This document shows, in pieces, positions 18,213 through 27,508 of a stretch of 64,000 nucleotides of DNA (position 1 is the first letter of the stretch; each line of letters begins with the position of its first letter). The stretch is from Bacteriovoracaceae bacterium (lineage in GTDB: Bacteria > Bdellovibrionota > Bacteriovoracia > Bacteriovoracales > Bacteriovoracaceae): contig JAIPEG010000002.1 of the NCBI GenBank assembly GCA_021737405.1, positions 1 through 64,000 on the forward strand, given 5' to 3'. Below the pieces are notes generated by a model. It searched no databases. It was not told where the DNA came from and saw nothing but the letters and a program-made list of their open reading frames with translations. The translations under genes were made by a program, and so were the position numbers.

Positions 18213-19208
18213 ATGAAAAGAACGATTCTTTTTTCTTTAATTATGCTCTCCCTGCCTTCCACGGCAAAAATGAGTAGGCTCAAAGACCTTGTTCACATAA
18301 AAGGTGTTAGAGAAAACCCCGTTATTGGTTATGGACTTGTCATTGGCTTAAACGGCACTGGTGATGGAGGAGGAGAAATTGTTGACTCTTCTTTAAAGCG
18401 AATGTTTCAAAAGCTTGGGCTAAATCCACAAAAAGAAGTCTCTTCAAAAAATGTTGCCTCAGTTATTGTCACAGCAAAACTTCCGGCCTTCGGTCGTATC
18501 GGTCAAAAAATAGATATCACGGTCTCAAGTATAGGGGATTCCAACTCTCTCGCTGGTGGTACACTTCTTGTTACTCCCCTAAAGGGTGGTGATGGTAAAG
18601 TCTATGCCGTGGCAAATGGCAGTGTTTCAATTGGTGGTCTTAACAAAGGAAAAGCATTTCCGACAACCGGACTCATAAGTGGTGGTGCCACAATTGAAAA
18701 AGAAGTTAACTTCGCCTTTAATGAAAAGAAGTCCATAAGACTAAGCCTTAACAACCCCGACTTTACGACAGCAGCAAGAGTTGAAAAAACTATCAATCAA
18801 GAACTCGGGGGAAAATATGCCATTAGCAAGGACGCCACAACAATTGATCTTGTTGTTCCCGTTCATTATCAAAGAAAGGTTGTTCAATTAATGGCCATCC
18901 TTGAAAACTTCAAGGTTCATAGTGACCAAAAAGCCAAAATTATTATAAACGAAAGAACGGGAACCATTGTTGCAGGTGGGGAAGTTATTATCCAACCGGT
19001 AGCTGTTAGCCACGGAGACCTCACAATCGAAGTAAAGGGTGGTGGTAACGGTGGTCCAGAGCGTTTCTACTTAATTGACAAAAAAACTACACTTAATGAT
19101 CTTGTTAAGAGCTTAAATGCTTTTGGCGCTACCCCTGAGGACCTGATTTCCATATTTCAAGCACTTAAAAGGAATGGTGCCCTTGTGGGAGAAATTGAAC
19201 TTATTTGA
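18213..19208 (+). CDS. flgI: Flagellar P-ring protein FlgI
   Basis: Forms the periplasmic P ring around the rod. A Sec signal (about 19 residues) is followed by the family start SRLKDLVHIKGVRENPVIGYGLVIGLNGTGD. Other matches are GGTLLVTPLKGGDGKVYAVANG and the C-terminal LVKSLNAFGATPEDLISIFQALK. Length is 331 aa. About 115 bases separate it from flgJ, which contain no clear terminator. Confidence 0.97.
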   Translation: MKRTILFSLIMLSLPSTAKMSRLKDLVHIKGVRENPVIGYGLVIGLNGTGDGGGEIVDSSLKRMFQKLGLNPQKEVSSKNVASVIVTAKLPAFGRIGQKIDITVSSIGDSNSLAGGTLLVTPLKGGDGKVYAVANGSVSIGGLNKGKAFPTTGLISGGATIEKEVNFAFNEKKSIRLSLNNPDFTTAARVEKTINQELGGKYAISKDATTIDLVVPVHYQRKVVQLMAILENFKVHSDQKAKIIINERTGTIVAGGEVIIQPVAVSHGDLTIEVKGGGNGGPERFYLIDKKTTLNDLVKSLNAFGATPEDLISIFQALKRNGALVGEIELI

Positions 19209-19323
19209 TATGAAATTTTTTCACCTATTTTGGGCTTAGGACAATTACACAGAAAAGTGTTAAAATAACGATAGGTAGGGGCTTTCAAGGATTGATCGCC
19301 CATAATTGGCAAAAGGATGGCCA

Positions 19324-19791
19324 TTGGAAATTCACCGCAGCCACATTCAAAATCATAGTCAAACAGCTCCAAAGGAAAAAGCTAAAGCTTCTTCTGATCC
19401 TTTTGAATACGTTCCAGACGATTATAAAAAAGTTGCCCAAAGCCTTGAGCAACAATTTGCAGAATATATGCTTAAACAAATGCATAACTCTATTGGCAAG
19501 GAAGAATCCAACGATTCTGCAATGAACTATTACGAAGACATGAATCAAAAAGAACAGGCAAAAACAATGGCTCAGGTTAATAGTGGTCTTGGAATTCAAA
19601 AACTTATTCTTGACGAGATCTATCCTGAAAAATTCCGAAACCCGGAAGCAATAACGGCTTATAACCAGCAAAAAGAAAAGTCACAAATTAAGAGAAACCG
19701 TATTGAAATGATGGGTCCCCCATCAGAATTGAAGCCCAAAATAAAAGAGAAGGCTTCCATCACCATTGGCCGGGAGGCTAATCATGAGTAA
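19324..19791 (+). CDS. flgJ: FlgJ-like rod-binding protein without muramidase domain
   Basis: A 155-aa protein whose core (LEQQFAEYMLKQMHNSI, then MNYYEDMNQKEQAKTMA) matches the N-terminal rod-cap domain of FlgJ. The C-terminal peptidoglycan hydrolase domain of enterobacterial FlgJ is absent, so another enzyme must open the wall for the rod. I prefer the TTG at 19324, since AAAAGGA ends six bases upstream. A TTG at 19306 is also possible. Its 3' end overlaps flgM by 8 bases. Confidence 0.8.
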   Translation: MEIHRSHIQNHSQTAPKEKAKASSDPFEYVPDDYKKVAQSLEQQFAEYMLKQMHNSIGKEESNDSAMNYYEDMNQKEQAKTMAQVNSGLGIQKLILDEIYPEKFRNPEAITAYNQQKEKSQIKRNRIEMMGPPSELKPKIKEKASITIGREANHE

Positions 19792-20119
19792 AATTAGTCC
19801 AAACACAAACCGCTCCAGCTTTTTTCCAAAAAGTAAGGATACACAGCCAAAGGTAAAATCTTCTGCGCTAAATCCTAGCTATATTCAAAGAAATGCACCA
19901 AGCAGGATGAAAGAGTTGGAGTCAACAACATCGGGTCACGCGAAAGTGGAAATCCCTGCTGCTGTAAAAGACTTTGCTAGGATTAAGAAAGCCGTTGATC
20001 AAGCTCCTCCTATTGATAACAGTGACAAGGTAGCGCGAATCAAGGCACAGGTTCAAGCCGGAACCTATAATGTTGATTATGATGCACTTGCAGAAAAGAT
20101 TTTATCTTCAGAGTTTTAA
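19784..20119 (+). CDS. flgM: Anti-sigma-28 factor FlgM
   Basis: Would bind and inhibit the flagellar sigma factor FliA until the hook is complete. The C-terminal half carries the family pattern: SDKVARIKAQVQAGTYNVDYDALAEKIL. The N-terminal half is Ser/Lys/Pro-rich and probably disordered, as in other FlgM proteins. I start at the ATG at 19784 because GGGAGG lies six bases upstream. The start overlaps the flgJ 3' end. Length is 111 aa. Confidence 0.88.
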   Translation: MSKISPNTNRSSFFPKSKDTQPKVKSSALNPSYIQRNAPSRMKELESTTSGHAKVEIPAAVKDFARIKKAVDQAPPIDNSDKVARIKAQVQAGTYNVDYDALAEKILSSEF

Positions 20120-20134
20120 TTTTAGAGGTAAGTA

Positions 20135-20644
20135 ATGTCACAAGATAAGAATGAGCTTCACGTCCTTTATTTTCAGGTTACTGATATTTGGAAAAGGTTT
20201 TGTGAAAACCATACTGAATTGCTAGATAAAACTTTTGAAGAATATGCACTTCTTCTCTCAAGCGATATTGATCAGCTTGAAGAGGTTTTAATTCAAAAAC
20301 AAGAGATCATTAAGAAAATTAACTTTTTAGAAGCTGCTAGAGAACGGGTTATTACGAAATTAAATATTTACTTGAGAGATAATAATCAAAAAGAAGTAGA
20401 CTCGGTTAGTGAACTTATAGAAGTAATGCAATACTTTGAAGATCAGAACAACACAAAACATCTTTATCGCTTCAACATGTTACTGATCGATATCATTGAG
20501 AAAATTCAAGATCAAAATAAGAAAAATCAGGTCTTCTTAAACAAGGCCATTAATAATCTAAGAGAAATACGAGAAGAAGCAATGGGTGTTAAGTCTTATT
20601 CTACATATAATCAGAAAGGCTTTTCAGTTAAACCTCTAAGGTAG
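20135..20644 (+). CDS. flgN: FlgN-like export chaperone for hook-junction proteins
   Basis: A 169-aa all-helical acidic protein. Helical stretches such as LLLSSDIDQLEEVLIQKQE and the tail VKSYSTYNQKGF fit FlgN, the chaperone of FlgK and FlgL. Its place directly between flgM and flgK is the usual one. Overall sequence similarity in this family is low, so position carries much of the weight. GAGGT lies about 6 bases before the ATG. Confidence 0.78.
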   Translation: MSQDKNELHVLYFQVTDIWKRFCENHTELLDKTFEEYALLLSSDIDQLEEVLIQKQEIIKKINFLEAARERVITKLNIYLRDNNQKEVDSVSELIEVMQYFEDQNNTKHLYRFNMLLIDIIEKIQDQNKKNQVFLNKAINNLREIREEAMGVKSYSTYNQKGFSVKPLR

Positions 20645-20651
20645 GGTTACT

Positions 20652-22115
20652 TTGGTTGATATTCTAGGCATTGGAAATTCAGGTTTAATCGCAGCAAAGA
20701 AGTCTCTTGAGACGACGGGGCATAATATTGCCAACGTAAACACCAAGGGATACTCACGCCAAAGAGTTGAACAAGTCACAAATAGTCCAATTAACCGCGC
20801 CGGAATTATTCAAGGTACCGGCACAAGAGTAAGAAGCATTGATCGTACTCATGATCCTTTTGTTGAAAAACGACTACAAAAAGCGACCAGTCACGAAGAA
20901 TTTAGTCGTTTTCGCTCTGAAGAAATGGAGCAAGTTGAAAATATTTTCAATGAACTTGATAGTGAAGGTCTCAATAATATTATCAACCGTTTCTATAATG
21001 CTTTTAGAGAACTCTCTTCTCAGCCAGACAATGAGACCATGAGATCAGTGGTCCGTGACACGGCCAACTTAGTTGTTAAAGACTTTCATAGAATTAGAGA
21101 CTCTCTAGATACAATGTCTCGAAGTATGGATCAAAAGGTTCTAGGCGAAATTGAAGACATCAACGCAATCGCTAAAAACGTTACAGAACTAAATATTAGA
21201 ATCGCAAACCTCGAAGCCTCCGGTGATGAGACCGGCGACCTTAGGGACCAAAGGGACTTGGCCATAAGAGAGCTTTCAAAAAGTTTTCAAGTCCATACCT
21301 ACATTGACGACGCTAATCATTTTGTAGTCAGTGCGGTCGGTGTTGGTACAATCGTGGCCGGTGGTCAATATCAAGAACTAGCTGCTGCCGGTAGAAGTAT
21401 TAAAGACTCGTCTAGTGGTATGGATGGCTCAATGGAGATTTTCTTTAAAAGCCGTCCTTCCCAAAAGATTACACCTAAATTTAAAAGTGGCCGTCTATCT
21501 TCTCTTATTCGTGTTCGGAATGAAGACATAAAAAATCTTCAAACCAATATGGACCAACTTGCCTTTGACTTTGCGAACTCTGTAAATGCTATTCACAGAA
21601 GAGGATATGCAAGTAGACCAATTAATCAAGGACCTGATGGTAGTGTTCCCGATTTTGATAAAAAAGGAGCTCTGACTGGAATCAACTTCTTTGGTGTTTC
21701 CCAACAAGTCGATGGGGCGATTTATAGCTTAAAGTTAAGTGATGAAGTCGAGAGCGATGTTTCTAATATCGTTACTGCCCTTGGGCCTAATGCTCCAGGT
21801 GACAATAGAATCTCACTTGCTATCTCTAAACTTCAACACGAAAAATTTATGTCTGGTGGAACTTCGACTATTGAAGAAGAGTTCTTAAAAACTGTGGGAA
21901 ATGTTGGTGTCGAAGTGGGTAAGGCCAAGCTTGATGCTGAACAAATGGAAGGCATTAGAGTTCAACTCTCTACTGTAAAAGAGAGAATTAGCGGTGTTTC
22001 CTTAGATGAGGAGACATCCAACATGGTCCGTTTTCAGCATGCTTATGATGCGGCAGCAAAGGTTATGCAAACGGCATCTGAAATGTTTGACACTGTATTA
22101 AAGATTAAAAGGTAA
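20652..22115 (+). CDS. flgK: Flagellar hook-associated protein 1 FlgK
   Basis: Forms the hook-filament junction. The N-terminal signature is IGNSGLIAAKKSLETTGHNI and ANVNTKGYSRQRVEQ; the C-terminal helix ends VRFQHAYDAAAKVMQTASEMF. Length is 487 aa. The start is a TTG at 20652 with AGGG five bases upstream. It lies 7 bases after flgN and 3 bases before flgL. Confidence 0.96.
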   Translation: MVDILGIGNSGLIAAKKSLETTGHNIANVNTKGYSRQRVEQVTNSPINRAGIIQGTGTRVRSIDRTHDPFVEKRLQKATSHEEFSRFRSEEMEQVENIFNELDSEGLNNIINRFYNAFRELSSQPDNETMRSVVRDTANLVVKDFHRIRDSLDTMSRSMDQKVLGEIEDINAIAKNVTELNIRIANLEASGDETGDLRDQRDLAIRELSKSFQVHTYIDDANHFVVSAVGVGTIVAGGQYQELAAAGRSIKDSSSGMDGSMEIFFKSRPSQKITPKFKSGRLSSLIRVRNEDIKNLQTNMDQLAFDFANSVNAIHRRGYASRPINQGPDGSVPDFDKKGALTGINFFGVSQQVDGAIYSLKLSDEVESDVSNIVTALGPNAPGDNRISLAISKLQHEKFMSGGTSTIEEEFLKTVGNVGVEVGKAKLDAEQMEGIRVQLSTVKERISGVSLDEETSNMVRFQHAYDAAAKVMQTASEMFDTVLKIKR

Positions 22116-22118
22116 TGG

Positions 22119-23165
22119 ATGACGAGAGTATCTGAAAACAGCTCAACCCATTCTATAAAATATGCTCTTAGCAAGACTAAGAAGAAGATGGAAAATCTTC
22201 AACTTAAAGGTTCTACTTTAAAGTCTATGACCCGCCCAAGCGAGAACCCTATTAGCAATGTCGAGGCCATGAGTCTTGAGTCCCGAATAAAAGACAATGA
22301 TCAATACATGAGAAACTCTGACTATGCTGAGCTTCACTTAAACTCTACCGAAAAGGCCATCGAGCAAGTCGTCGACATTATGACCAAGGCCAAAGAGATA
22401 GCAATTGCGCAATCGAGTGACTTCTACGATGCCAATATTCGAGATAATGTTTCTAATGAAATTAAGCAATTAAAAAATCAAGCCCTAGCGGTTGCGAACA
22501 GGAGAATTGGAAATCGTTATTTATTTGGCGGATTCAAAACACTATCTAAACCATTTAATGAAGAAGGTGAATATGAAGGAGACTTAGGAAAAATCACGGT
22601 GGAAATCGGTAAAGATTTTTTTATCCCCATCAATCTAACGGGTTATGAAGTCTTTTACTCAAGTGACGATAGCTCTAGTCAGCAACCGAACCCCTTTAAA
22701 GAAATTAGCCCAAGAGATGGTGTACCAGAGGAATATAAAACTCAGGAAGAAATTGAAGGGGCAAAGGAAGTAGAAAGGGGACTGGCCTCAAAAATGCCTG
22801 ACCCACCAAATGAACAAGATTATAAAAACAGAAACAATGTATTTTCTTTATTAGATGGTCTTATCAGCTCCCTTGAAAATAATGATCCCACTTATACTCA
22901 GAGTCTTCTAGAAAAGTTTGACGACGCTACCAACCGCCTAGTGACCATGCGCACAAAAGTTGGCTCTCTAATGAATAGCGTTAGCTCGTCAAAAGTTGCA
23001 AACGAAGACGATAAGCTTAATGCCTCTAGCAGAAGAAGTTCTCTTGTTGACGCAGATATTACAGAGTTATTTAGTGATATAACGCGACAACAAAACATTC
23101 TCAAAACCACCTATCAGGCCAGCCAGGGCTTGATGAATCAACGATTACTTGATTTTCTCAGGTAA
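22119..23165 (+). CDS. flgL: Flagellar hook-associated protein 3 FlgL
   Basis: Second hook-filament junction protein. The flagellin-like N-terminus includes SMTRPSENPISNVEAMSLESR and the region NQALAVANRRIGNRYLFGG-type motif (GNRYLFGGF near residue 133). The C-terminus ends VDADITELFSDITRQQNIL and TTYQASQGLMNQRLLDFL. A low-complexity acidic stretch lies in the middle. Length is 348 aa. It ends the structural part of the operon; csrA follows after 148 bases. Confidence 0.93.
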   Translation: MTRVSENSSTHSIKYALSKTKKKMENLQLKGSTLKSMTRPSENPISNVEAMSLESRIKDNDQYMRNSDYAELHLNSTEKAIEQVVDIMTKAKEIAIAQSSDFYDANIRDNVSNEIKQLKNQALAVANRRIGNRYLFGGFKTLSKPFNEEGEYEGDLGKITVEIGKDFFIPINLTGYEVFYSSDDSSSQQPNPFKEISPRDGVPEEYKTQEEIEGAKEVERGLASKMPDPPNEQDYKNRNNVFSLLDGLISSLENNDPTYTQSLLEKFDDATNRLVTMRTKVGSLMNSVSSSKVANEDDKLNASSRRSSLVDADITELFSDITRQQNILKTTYQASQGLMNQRLLDFLR

Positions 23166-23267
23166 AATTTACACTTCCCTTTTCAACTCTTTGCGCGTCG
23201 TGTAGTTACCACCAAACTTAATTTTTTTACTTGCTTTTAAGTTAAGCAGGTAATATATGAAGGTTTC

Positions 23268-23313
23268 GGACCGAATCAGGAAGGTTTTGGAATCCTATTG
23301 AAGGAACATATTT
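23268..23313 (+). promoter_or_regulatory. csrA leader with four GGA motifs (possible CsrA self-binding region)
   Basis: Four GGA triplets lie in the 46 bases before the csrA ATG, at 23268, 23279, 23289 and 23303; the last is part of the Shine-Dalgarno AAGGA. The first sits inside a short inverted repeat TTCGG-A-CCGAA. CsrA binds GGA in hairpin loops or single strands, so translational self-repression is plausible. This is inference from motif density. Confidence 0.4.
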
Positions 23314-23544
23314 ATGTTAGTTTTGACACGGAAGCTAGGCGAAAGCATTGCCATTGACGATCATATAAAAATTGTTGTGGTTCAAATCAAAGGAAAGCAG
23401 GTAAGACTCGGTATCAAGGCCCCTAAGGAGACTAAGATACACCGCGAAGAAGTCTACCAGGCCATCCAAGACCAAAATACAGAAGCCTCACAAAGTGATT
23501 TAAATAGCTTATCAGAGCTCACTTCTGACCTTAAGAAGAAGTAA
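23314..23544 (+). CDS. csrA: Carbon storage regulator CsrA
   Basis: Dimeric RNA-binding translational regulator. The N-terminus MLVLTRKLGESIAI and the motif VRLGIKAPKETKIHREEVY, with the RNA-binding Arg at residue 44, are diagnostic. A 20-residue polar tail extends beyond the usual ~60 aa core. It lies between flgL and fliW, the arrangement in which FliW controls CsrA activity during flagellar assembly. Confidence 0.97.
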   Translation: MLVLTRKLGESIAIDDHIKIVVVQIKGKQVRLGIKAPKETKIHREEVYQAIQDQNTEASQSDLNSLSELTSDLKKK

Positions 23545-23625
23545 ATTCCCGCTTGCAATCTCGATTTATTGACTGCTAGAATCAATTACCGGGGTCCTCT
23601 AGACCCTTTATTGGGAGGCAGGCAA

Positions 23626-24195
23626 GTGAAAATCAACACAACACGATTTGGTGAATTAGAAGTCGACAAGAAAGACGTTATCGTCTTTAAAGAAGGACTA
23701 CTTGGGTTTGAAAGCCTTAAGAAGTTTTTTATTGTTGATCCAGGCGATCAGACTTTAATTCTATGGTTTCAGTCTGCTGATGACCCAGCAACTGCTTTTC
23801 CAATTATTGAACCTAAAATTTTTCAACCAGAATATATTGTAAAACTATTGCCCGCGGAACTGGCTTCCTTAGAGCTTGGGTCAATTAACGACGCAAGTGT
23901 GTATACGATTTTAACTATTCCAAAAGTCGTAACAGAAATGTCAGCAAACCTTAAGGCACCTATTGTTATCAACAATAAAACGAAAGTTGCGAGACAAATA
24001 GTTCTTCAAGACAGCAAGCTTGAGGTTCGCTGTAAAATGTACAAAGAACTTAAAAAGTTTATTGTAAGCTATGCTTCCGACGATAGTACTAGAACTAAGG
24101 CGCAAGCACCTACTGTTACATCACCTGATGATTTACAGAACAATGCTCCAATGAGTAGCAATACTGAGAATACTCCAAAAACTCGTGACGCCTAA
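23626..24195 (+). CDS. fliW: Flagellar assembly factor FliW
   Basis: CsrA antagonist; in Bacillus it binds CsrA and flagellin in turn, so that flagellin is translated only when secreted. Family matches include TTRFGELEVDKKDVIVFKEG, LLGFESLKKFFIVD and LTIPKVVTEMSANLKAPIVI. I start at the GTG at 23626, since GGGAGG lies seven bases upstream; this gives 189 aa. A reading from 23569 adds residues foreign to the family. A polar tail of about 40 residues (Ser/Thr/Asn/Pro-rich) follows the core. No flagellin gene is in the window. Confidence 0.93.
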   Translation: MKINTTRFGELEVDKKDVIVFKEGLLGFESLKKFFIVDPGDQTLILWFQSADDPATAFPIIEPKIFQPEYIVKLLPAELASLELGSINDASVYTILTIPKVVTEMSANLKAPIVINNKTKVARQIVLQDSKLEVRCKMYKELKKFIVSYASDDSTRTKAQAPTVTSPDDLQNNAPMSSNTENTPKTRDA

Positions 24196-24223
24196 AAATT
24201 TCAAAAGTATTAATCAATAAAAA

Positions 24224-24248
24224 AGCCCGCAACTTGCGGGCTTTTTTT
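24224..24248. terminator. Bidirectional intrinsic terminator between fliW and the TPR gene
   Basis: The stem AGCCCGC/GCGGGCT closes the loop AACTT, with T residues after it and a run of A before it. It can end the flagellar operon on the plus strand and the convergent TPR operon on the minus strand. Confidence 0.93.
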
Positions 24249-24270
24249 ATATTCAAAGTTTATTAATTTT

Positions 24271-25014
24271 TTATGAAAGAGAAGTTTCAGTAGCCGTTCT
24301 CGAGAGATTTAAATACATGAGCGCTTCATCATTTCGAGGGTCTTTTGTTAATACCTTCTCCCACTCTGTTTGAGCCTCAAGGATTTTCCCACAACCATAT
24401 AATAAAACACCTAGCGCAATTCTCGCTGGCAGGTAATTAGGCGTTTCATTTTTTAACAATTGTAGTTCATCAAACGCTTTGTTTATGAAATTCTTTTTGG
24501 CATAAGTTTTTGCTATTTTAATTCTAACTTCTAAGTTAGTTGGATCTAGGTTCTTAACCTTATTATACTCAAATAGCGCTTCATCGTGTCTATTATAAGT
24601 AAAGTACATCTCTGCCAATTCAAAGTGCTTTGCCGCGAATTTTTTATTGATATGGTTGTCTTCTAAGAACTCGTTATTTTGGCCAGACTTAACTCTTTTA
24701 TTAGCTGTTTCAAAGATTCTTTTTGCTTCTTCGTATTGACCAATGTCGTTGTAAAGTACCGACAAACTAATCGAAGCATCAGTATGAGAAGGATCTAAAG
24801 AAAGACACTTATTGAAGGCTTTTATCGCCTTTCCAATCTCTCCTTTTAAATGAAAGATATTGGCCATAAGAAAGAATGTTTGGGCCAATAGCTCCTTATC
24901 ATCTTTCTCTGTTTCAATAATATCATTTAATAAAATAAGGGATTTTTTTAGTTCCTGATTATCATAAAGTTCTTTTGCTTTTCTAAAGTCTTCATTTCTT
25001 TTTAATGAGCGCAC
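24271..25014 (-). CDS. TPR-repeat protein
   Basis: A 247-aa soluble protein built of about five or six tetratricopeptide repeats, for example AFNKCLSLDPSHTDASISLS, HDEALFEYNKVKNLDPTN and AQTEWEKVLTKDPRNDEAL. No signal peptide or catalytic domain is seen. It is the last gene of a five-gene minus-strand operon, 9 bases after the BamD-like gene. TPRs suggest a scaffolding role, but no partner can be named. Confidence 0.85.
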   Translation of the reverse strand: MRSLKRNEDFRKAKELYDNQELKKSLILLNDIIETEKDDKELLAQTFFLMANIFHLKGEIGKAIKAFNKCLSLDPSHTDASISLSVLYNDIGQYEEAKRIFETANKRVKSGQNNEFLEDNHINKKFAAKHFELAEMYFTYNRHDEALFEYNKVKNLDPTNLEVRIKIAKTYAKKNFINKAFDELQLLKNETPNYLPARIALGVLLYGCGKILEAQTEWEKVLTKDPRNDEALMYLNLSRTATETSLS

Positions 25015-25023
25015 TTAAACTCC

Positions 25024-25773
25024 CTATTTTTTTAATGAAAGACAAGCCCTCAAGGCTTTATCCAAATCTTTTTTGTAAGCACTATTTATTAATTCAGAAT
25101 AAACGCCTTTATTCTGATTACAATAATTCATATCTTTTAATTCAACAGAAGCCTTTATTGCTCTAACCATAGCGTGGCCACGAACATTAGGTTCTTGAAA
25201 GACTTCGATTATATTCTCGTAACGAAATCTCGCAGCATCATATACTTCTGTTTTAAAGTAAAAGTCAGCGATGTACTTTTCTTTTTGTCGAATCATCTCT
25301 TCACACTTGCCAATATTTTCTTCAGCCTTTTTTACATATTCACTGTCTTTATGAACTCTCTTTAGCTCTTTAAAATATTTGATGGCCTCAAATCCGGAAG
25401 ATAAATCTCGGTCAAATGTATCGGGGAGTTGCTTAAAAAATGATTCCCCGATTTTCCATAAAACATAATCTGCTTTTTTATGTTTTGGATGAAAATCTTT
25501 AAAAACAATATAAGCCGCTGCAGCTTCTGCATAATTTTCTTGCTTAAATAAAACGTCAGCTCCTAACAATTCAGCAAACGTTGCGTAGTAAGAATACGGA
25601 TATTTACTTCTAATTCTATTAAGCTTTTCTGTTGCCAGGATAAATCTTCCCGCATCTATTAGCTCACTTGCTTCTTGATACAAAACTTCGGCTTCGGTTT
25701 TCCCCTTTGGCCTTGGGCTTGAACAAGAAGTAAGAACAAATGCGATAGTAATGATAGTTAGAAGAACGCGCAT
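25024..25773 (-). CDS. bamD: BamD-like outer-membrane assembly lipoprotein
   Basis: Lipoprotein of the BAM complex that inserts beta-barrel proteins. The signal ends in LTSC, and the mature part is a run of TPR-like helices with the BamD pattern KYPYSYYATFAELLGADVLF and ADYVLWKIGESFFKQLPDTFDRD. I start at the ATG at 25773, with AGGG six bases upstream, giving 249 aa. An upstream start at 25800 adds residues before the signal. The stop is 9 bases from the next TPR gene. Confidence 0.88.
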   Translation of the reverse strand: MRVLLTIITIAFVLTSCSSPRPKGKTEAEVLYQEASELIDAGRFILATEKLNRIRSKYPYSYYATFAELLGADVLFKQENYAEAAAAYIVFKDFHPKHKKADYVLWKIGESFFKQLPDTFDRDLSSGFEAIKYFKELKRVHKDSEYVKKAEENIGKCEEMIRQKEKYIADFYFKTEVYDAARFRYENIIEVFQEPNVRGHAMVRAIKASVELKDMNYCNQNKGVYSELINSAYKKDLDKALRACLSLKK

Positions 25774-25840
25774 GGTTAGCCCTAAATTGAGTTTCCCCAA
25801 TCTTATCAGTTTCTAACAACCATAGTCAAAATGAAGCCGA

Positions 25841-26884
25841 CTATTCTTGATAAATTTCTTTGTAAACTTCTTGGGCAATAAGCTTTAACGCGGCTGCGAA
25901 GGGAATAGAAATAATCATGCCAACCATACCCAACCACTGACTTCCCAAAATAACACTTACAACTACTGTTAAAGGGTGAAGATCAACAACCTTTGAAACA
26001 AGGATAGGAAAAACAATGGCAATATCTATGGCGTTCGCCACAACAAATAGCATTATGACGGCACCGAGAGTGGTCCCCGGACCATACTCTGCTAAGGAAA
26101 ATAAGAGGCCGGGAATAAAGCCAATTACTGGACCAACATAAGGAATAATATTTGTTATAGCAGCAATTAATCCAAACAGGAGAGCAAACCTAACATTTAA
26201 TATTAGAAGACCTGAAGTAATGGTAATACCAACTATAGAAGCTTCTACAAATTTGGCGAAAATATAGTCCCCCAACTTTTTATTAAATTGATGGGATAGA
26301 AAGTAGAACCTTTCAAAAATACTGTTTGGAGTTAACTTTAGAATACCCCGTTTAAATTTTTTACCGTCTTTAAGCAGAAAAAATATAATCAGGGGAATGA
26401 AAAATATCCACTCTAAGAGAGAGGCTAGAATTTTAGGAATATTTAGTAGTATATTTGTTGATGTTTTTCTAATCCAATCAAGTGCTTGAAAAAAATATTT
26501 GTCACCTATTTCAAAGCTTGTTTTTTCTCTAACCTCTATTCGAAGCTCTTCGTATTTCTTTGTTACATATTTCTCAATTTTTGGTAGAAAATACTGAACA
26601 TTTTCAATTTCAGCCGTCACTGTCGGCACAACCTTCACAAATGGATAGATTGAAAAAAAGATTAGTGCAGAAAAAACAATCCAAATGGAACCGACTCTAT
26701 TAATGCCTAACTTCTCAAGAGTTGGAACTGCAGGATAAACGATTAAGAAAATCACATATCCCAACAGCAAGGGAATGCTGACTCTAGGCATTGCCGCTAA
26801 ACCGATAAAGGCCAGTAACAATGTACTGATAAAGAATATTAACTTAAAACGCTCCCTCTTTGTGTTAATACTAATTTGAGGCAT
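25841..26884 (-). CDS. AI-2E family (UPF0118/PerM-like) membrane permease
   Basis: A 347-aa inner-membrane protein with about seven or eight membrane helices. The family region includes AAITNIIPYVGPVIGFIPGL and the later HPLTVVVSVILGSQWLGM. Family members are linked to transport of autoinducer-2, sodium or other solutes, and substrate cannot be predicted. I start at the ATG at 26884 because AAGGA lies five bases before it; it overlaps the upstream cyclic-nucleotide-binding gene by 14 bases. Confidence 0.88.
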   Translation of the reverse strand: MPQISINTKRERFKLIFFISTLLLAFIGLAAMPRVSIPLLLGYVIFLIVYPAVPTLEKLGINRVGSIWIVFSALIFFSIYPFVKVVPTVTAEIENVQYFLPKIEKYVTKKYEELRIEVREKTSFEIGDKYFFQALDWIRKTSTNILLNIPKILASLLEWIFFIPLIIFFLLKDGKKFKRGILKLTPNSIFERFYFLSHQFNKKLGDYIFAKFVEASIVGITITSGLLILNVRFALLFGLIAAITNIIPYVGPVIGFIPGLLFSLAEYGPGTTLGAVIMLFVVANAIDIAIVFPILVSKVVDLHPLTVVVSVILGSQWLGMVGMIISIPFAAALKLIAQEVYKEIYQE

Positions 26885-27500
26885 CCTGATCCTTCTCATA
26901 AGAACTCAACTTATACTTAAGCTCCTGAACTTCTCTTGTTAGAGAAAATAATCTATTCGCTACAATTAAGCTTATAGACTGGAGAAGCTTGGCAGCAATA
27001 ACAGGATAATGATTAATTAACTCTTCAAGATCTGGTTTAAAAAGTCCCAGAAGCTCGCAACCTTGTCGACTAACTGCTGAGGCATTTCGAATACTAATTT
27101 CTTGCAGGAGGGCTAATTCACCAAAGTAATCGGACTTTTCTAAGGTCAAAATATGTTTTGAACTTGGCTTTACTTCGTCAGTGCCTTCAGTATTTTCAAC
27201 AATTATGTCTGCATATCCGTTATAGAGTAGATAAAAACCAACTCCTAACTCACCCTGCTTGAAAATAACTTCCCCAGGCTGAAATTTTCTTAGGTGGAGA
27301 TATTTTGCCAAAATTCTAAGTTCATTTTCTGAAAAGTTACTTAGAACATCAATTTTCCTTAAGAATCGAGGAATAGAGTCTGTCTTTTTACCGATAAGTG
27401 GATTTGATTGCCAAAAATATCTTAGTACCGATATCTCAAGTTTCTCTGGCAACTTTTTACTGTTTAAGATGTCTTGATTAATTTCATCTTCATAGCTCAT
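26871..27500 (-). CDS. Cyclic-nucleotide-binding domain protein without DNA-binding domain
   Basis: A 209-aa soluble protein with a CRP-type sensor domain (about residues 50-170). The beta-roll pattern is clear (FQPGEVIFKQGELGVGFYLLYNG), and the phosphate-binding cassette reads YFGELALLQEISIRNASAV, retaining the Glu and Arg that contact cAMP or cGMP. No helix-turn-helix follows; instead a helical tail (QELKYKLSSYEKD) ends the protein. It may regulate a partner by protein contact. It overlaps the permease start by 14 bases, which hints at nucleotide control of that permease. Confidence 0.85.
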   Translation of the reverse strand: MSYEDEINQDILNSKKLPEKLEISVLRYFWQSNPLIGKKTDSIPRFLRKIDVLSNFSENELRILAKYLHLRKFQPGEVIFKQGELGVGFYLLYNGYADIIVENTEGTDEVKPSSKHILTLEKSDYFGELALLQEISIRNASAVSRQGCELLGLFKPDLEELINHYPVIAAKLLQSISLIVANRLFSLTREVQELKYKLSSYEKDQDASN

Positions 27501-27508
27501 AGATCATC

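Noticed and set aside
19285..19671. Minus-strand open frame of 128 codons across flgJ
   Set aside because: It mirrors the flgJ reading frame and the product has no family pattern; flgJ has the conserved rod-binding motif.
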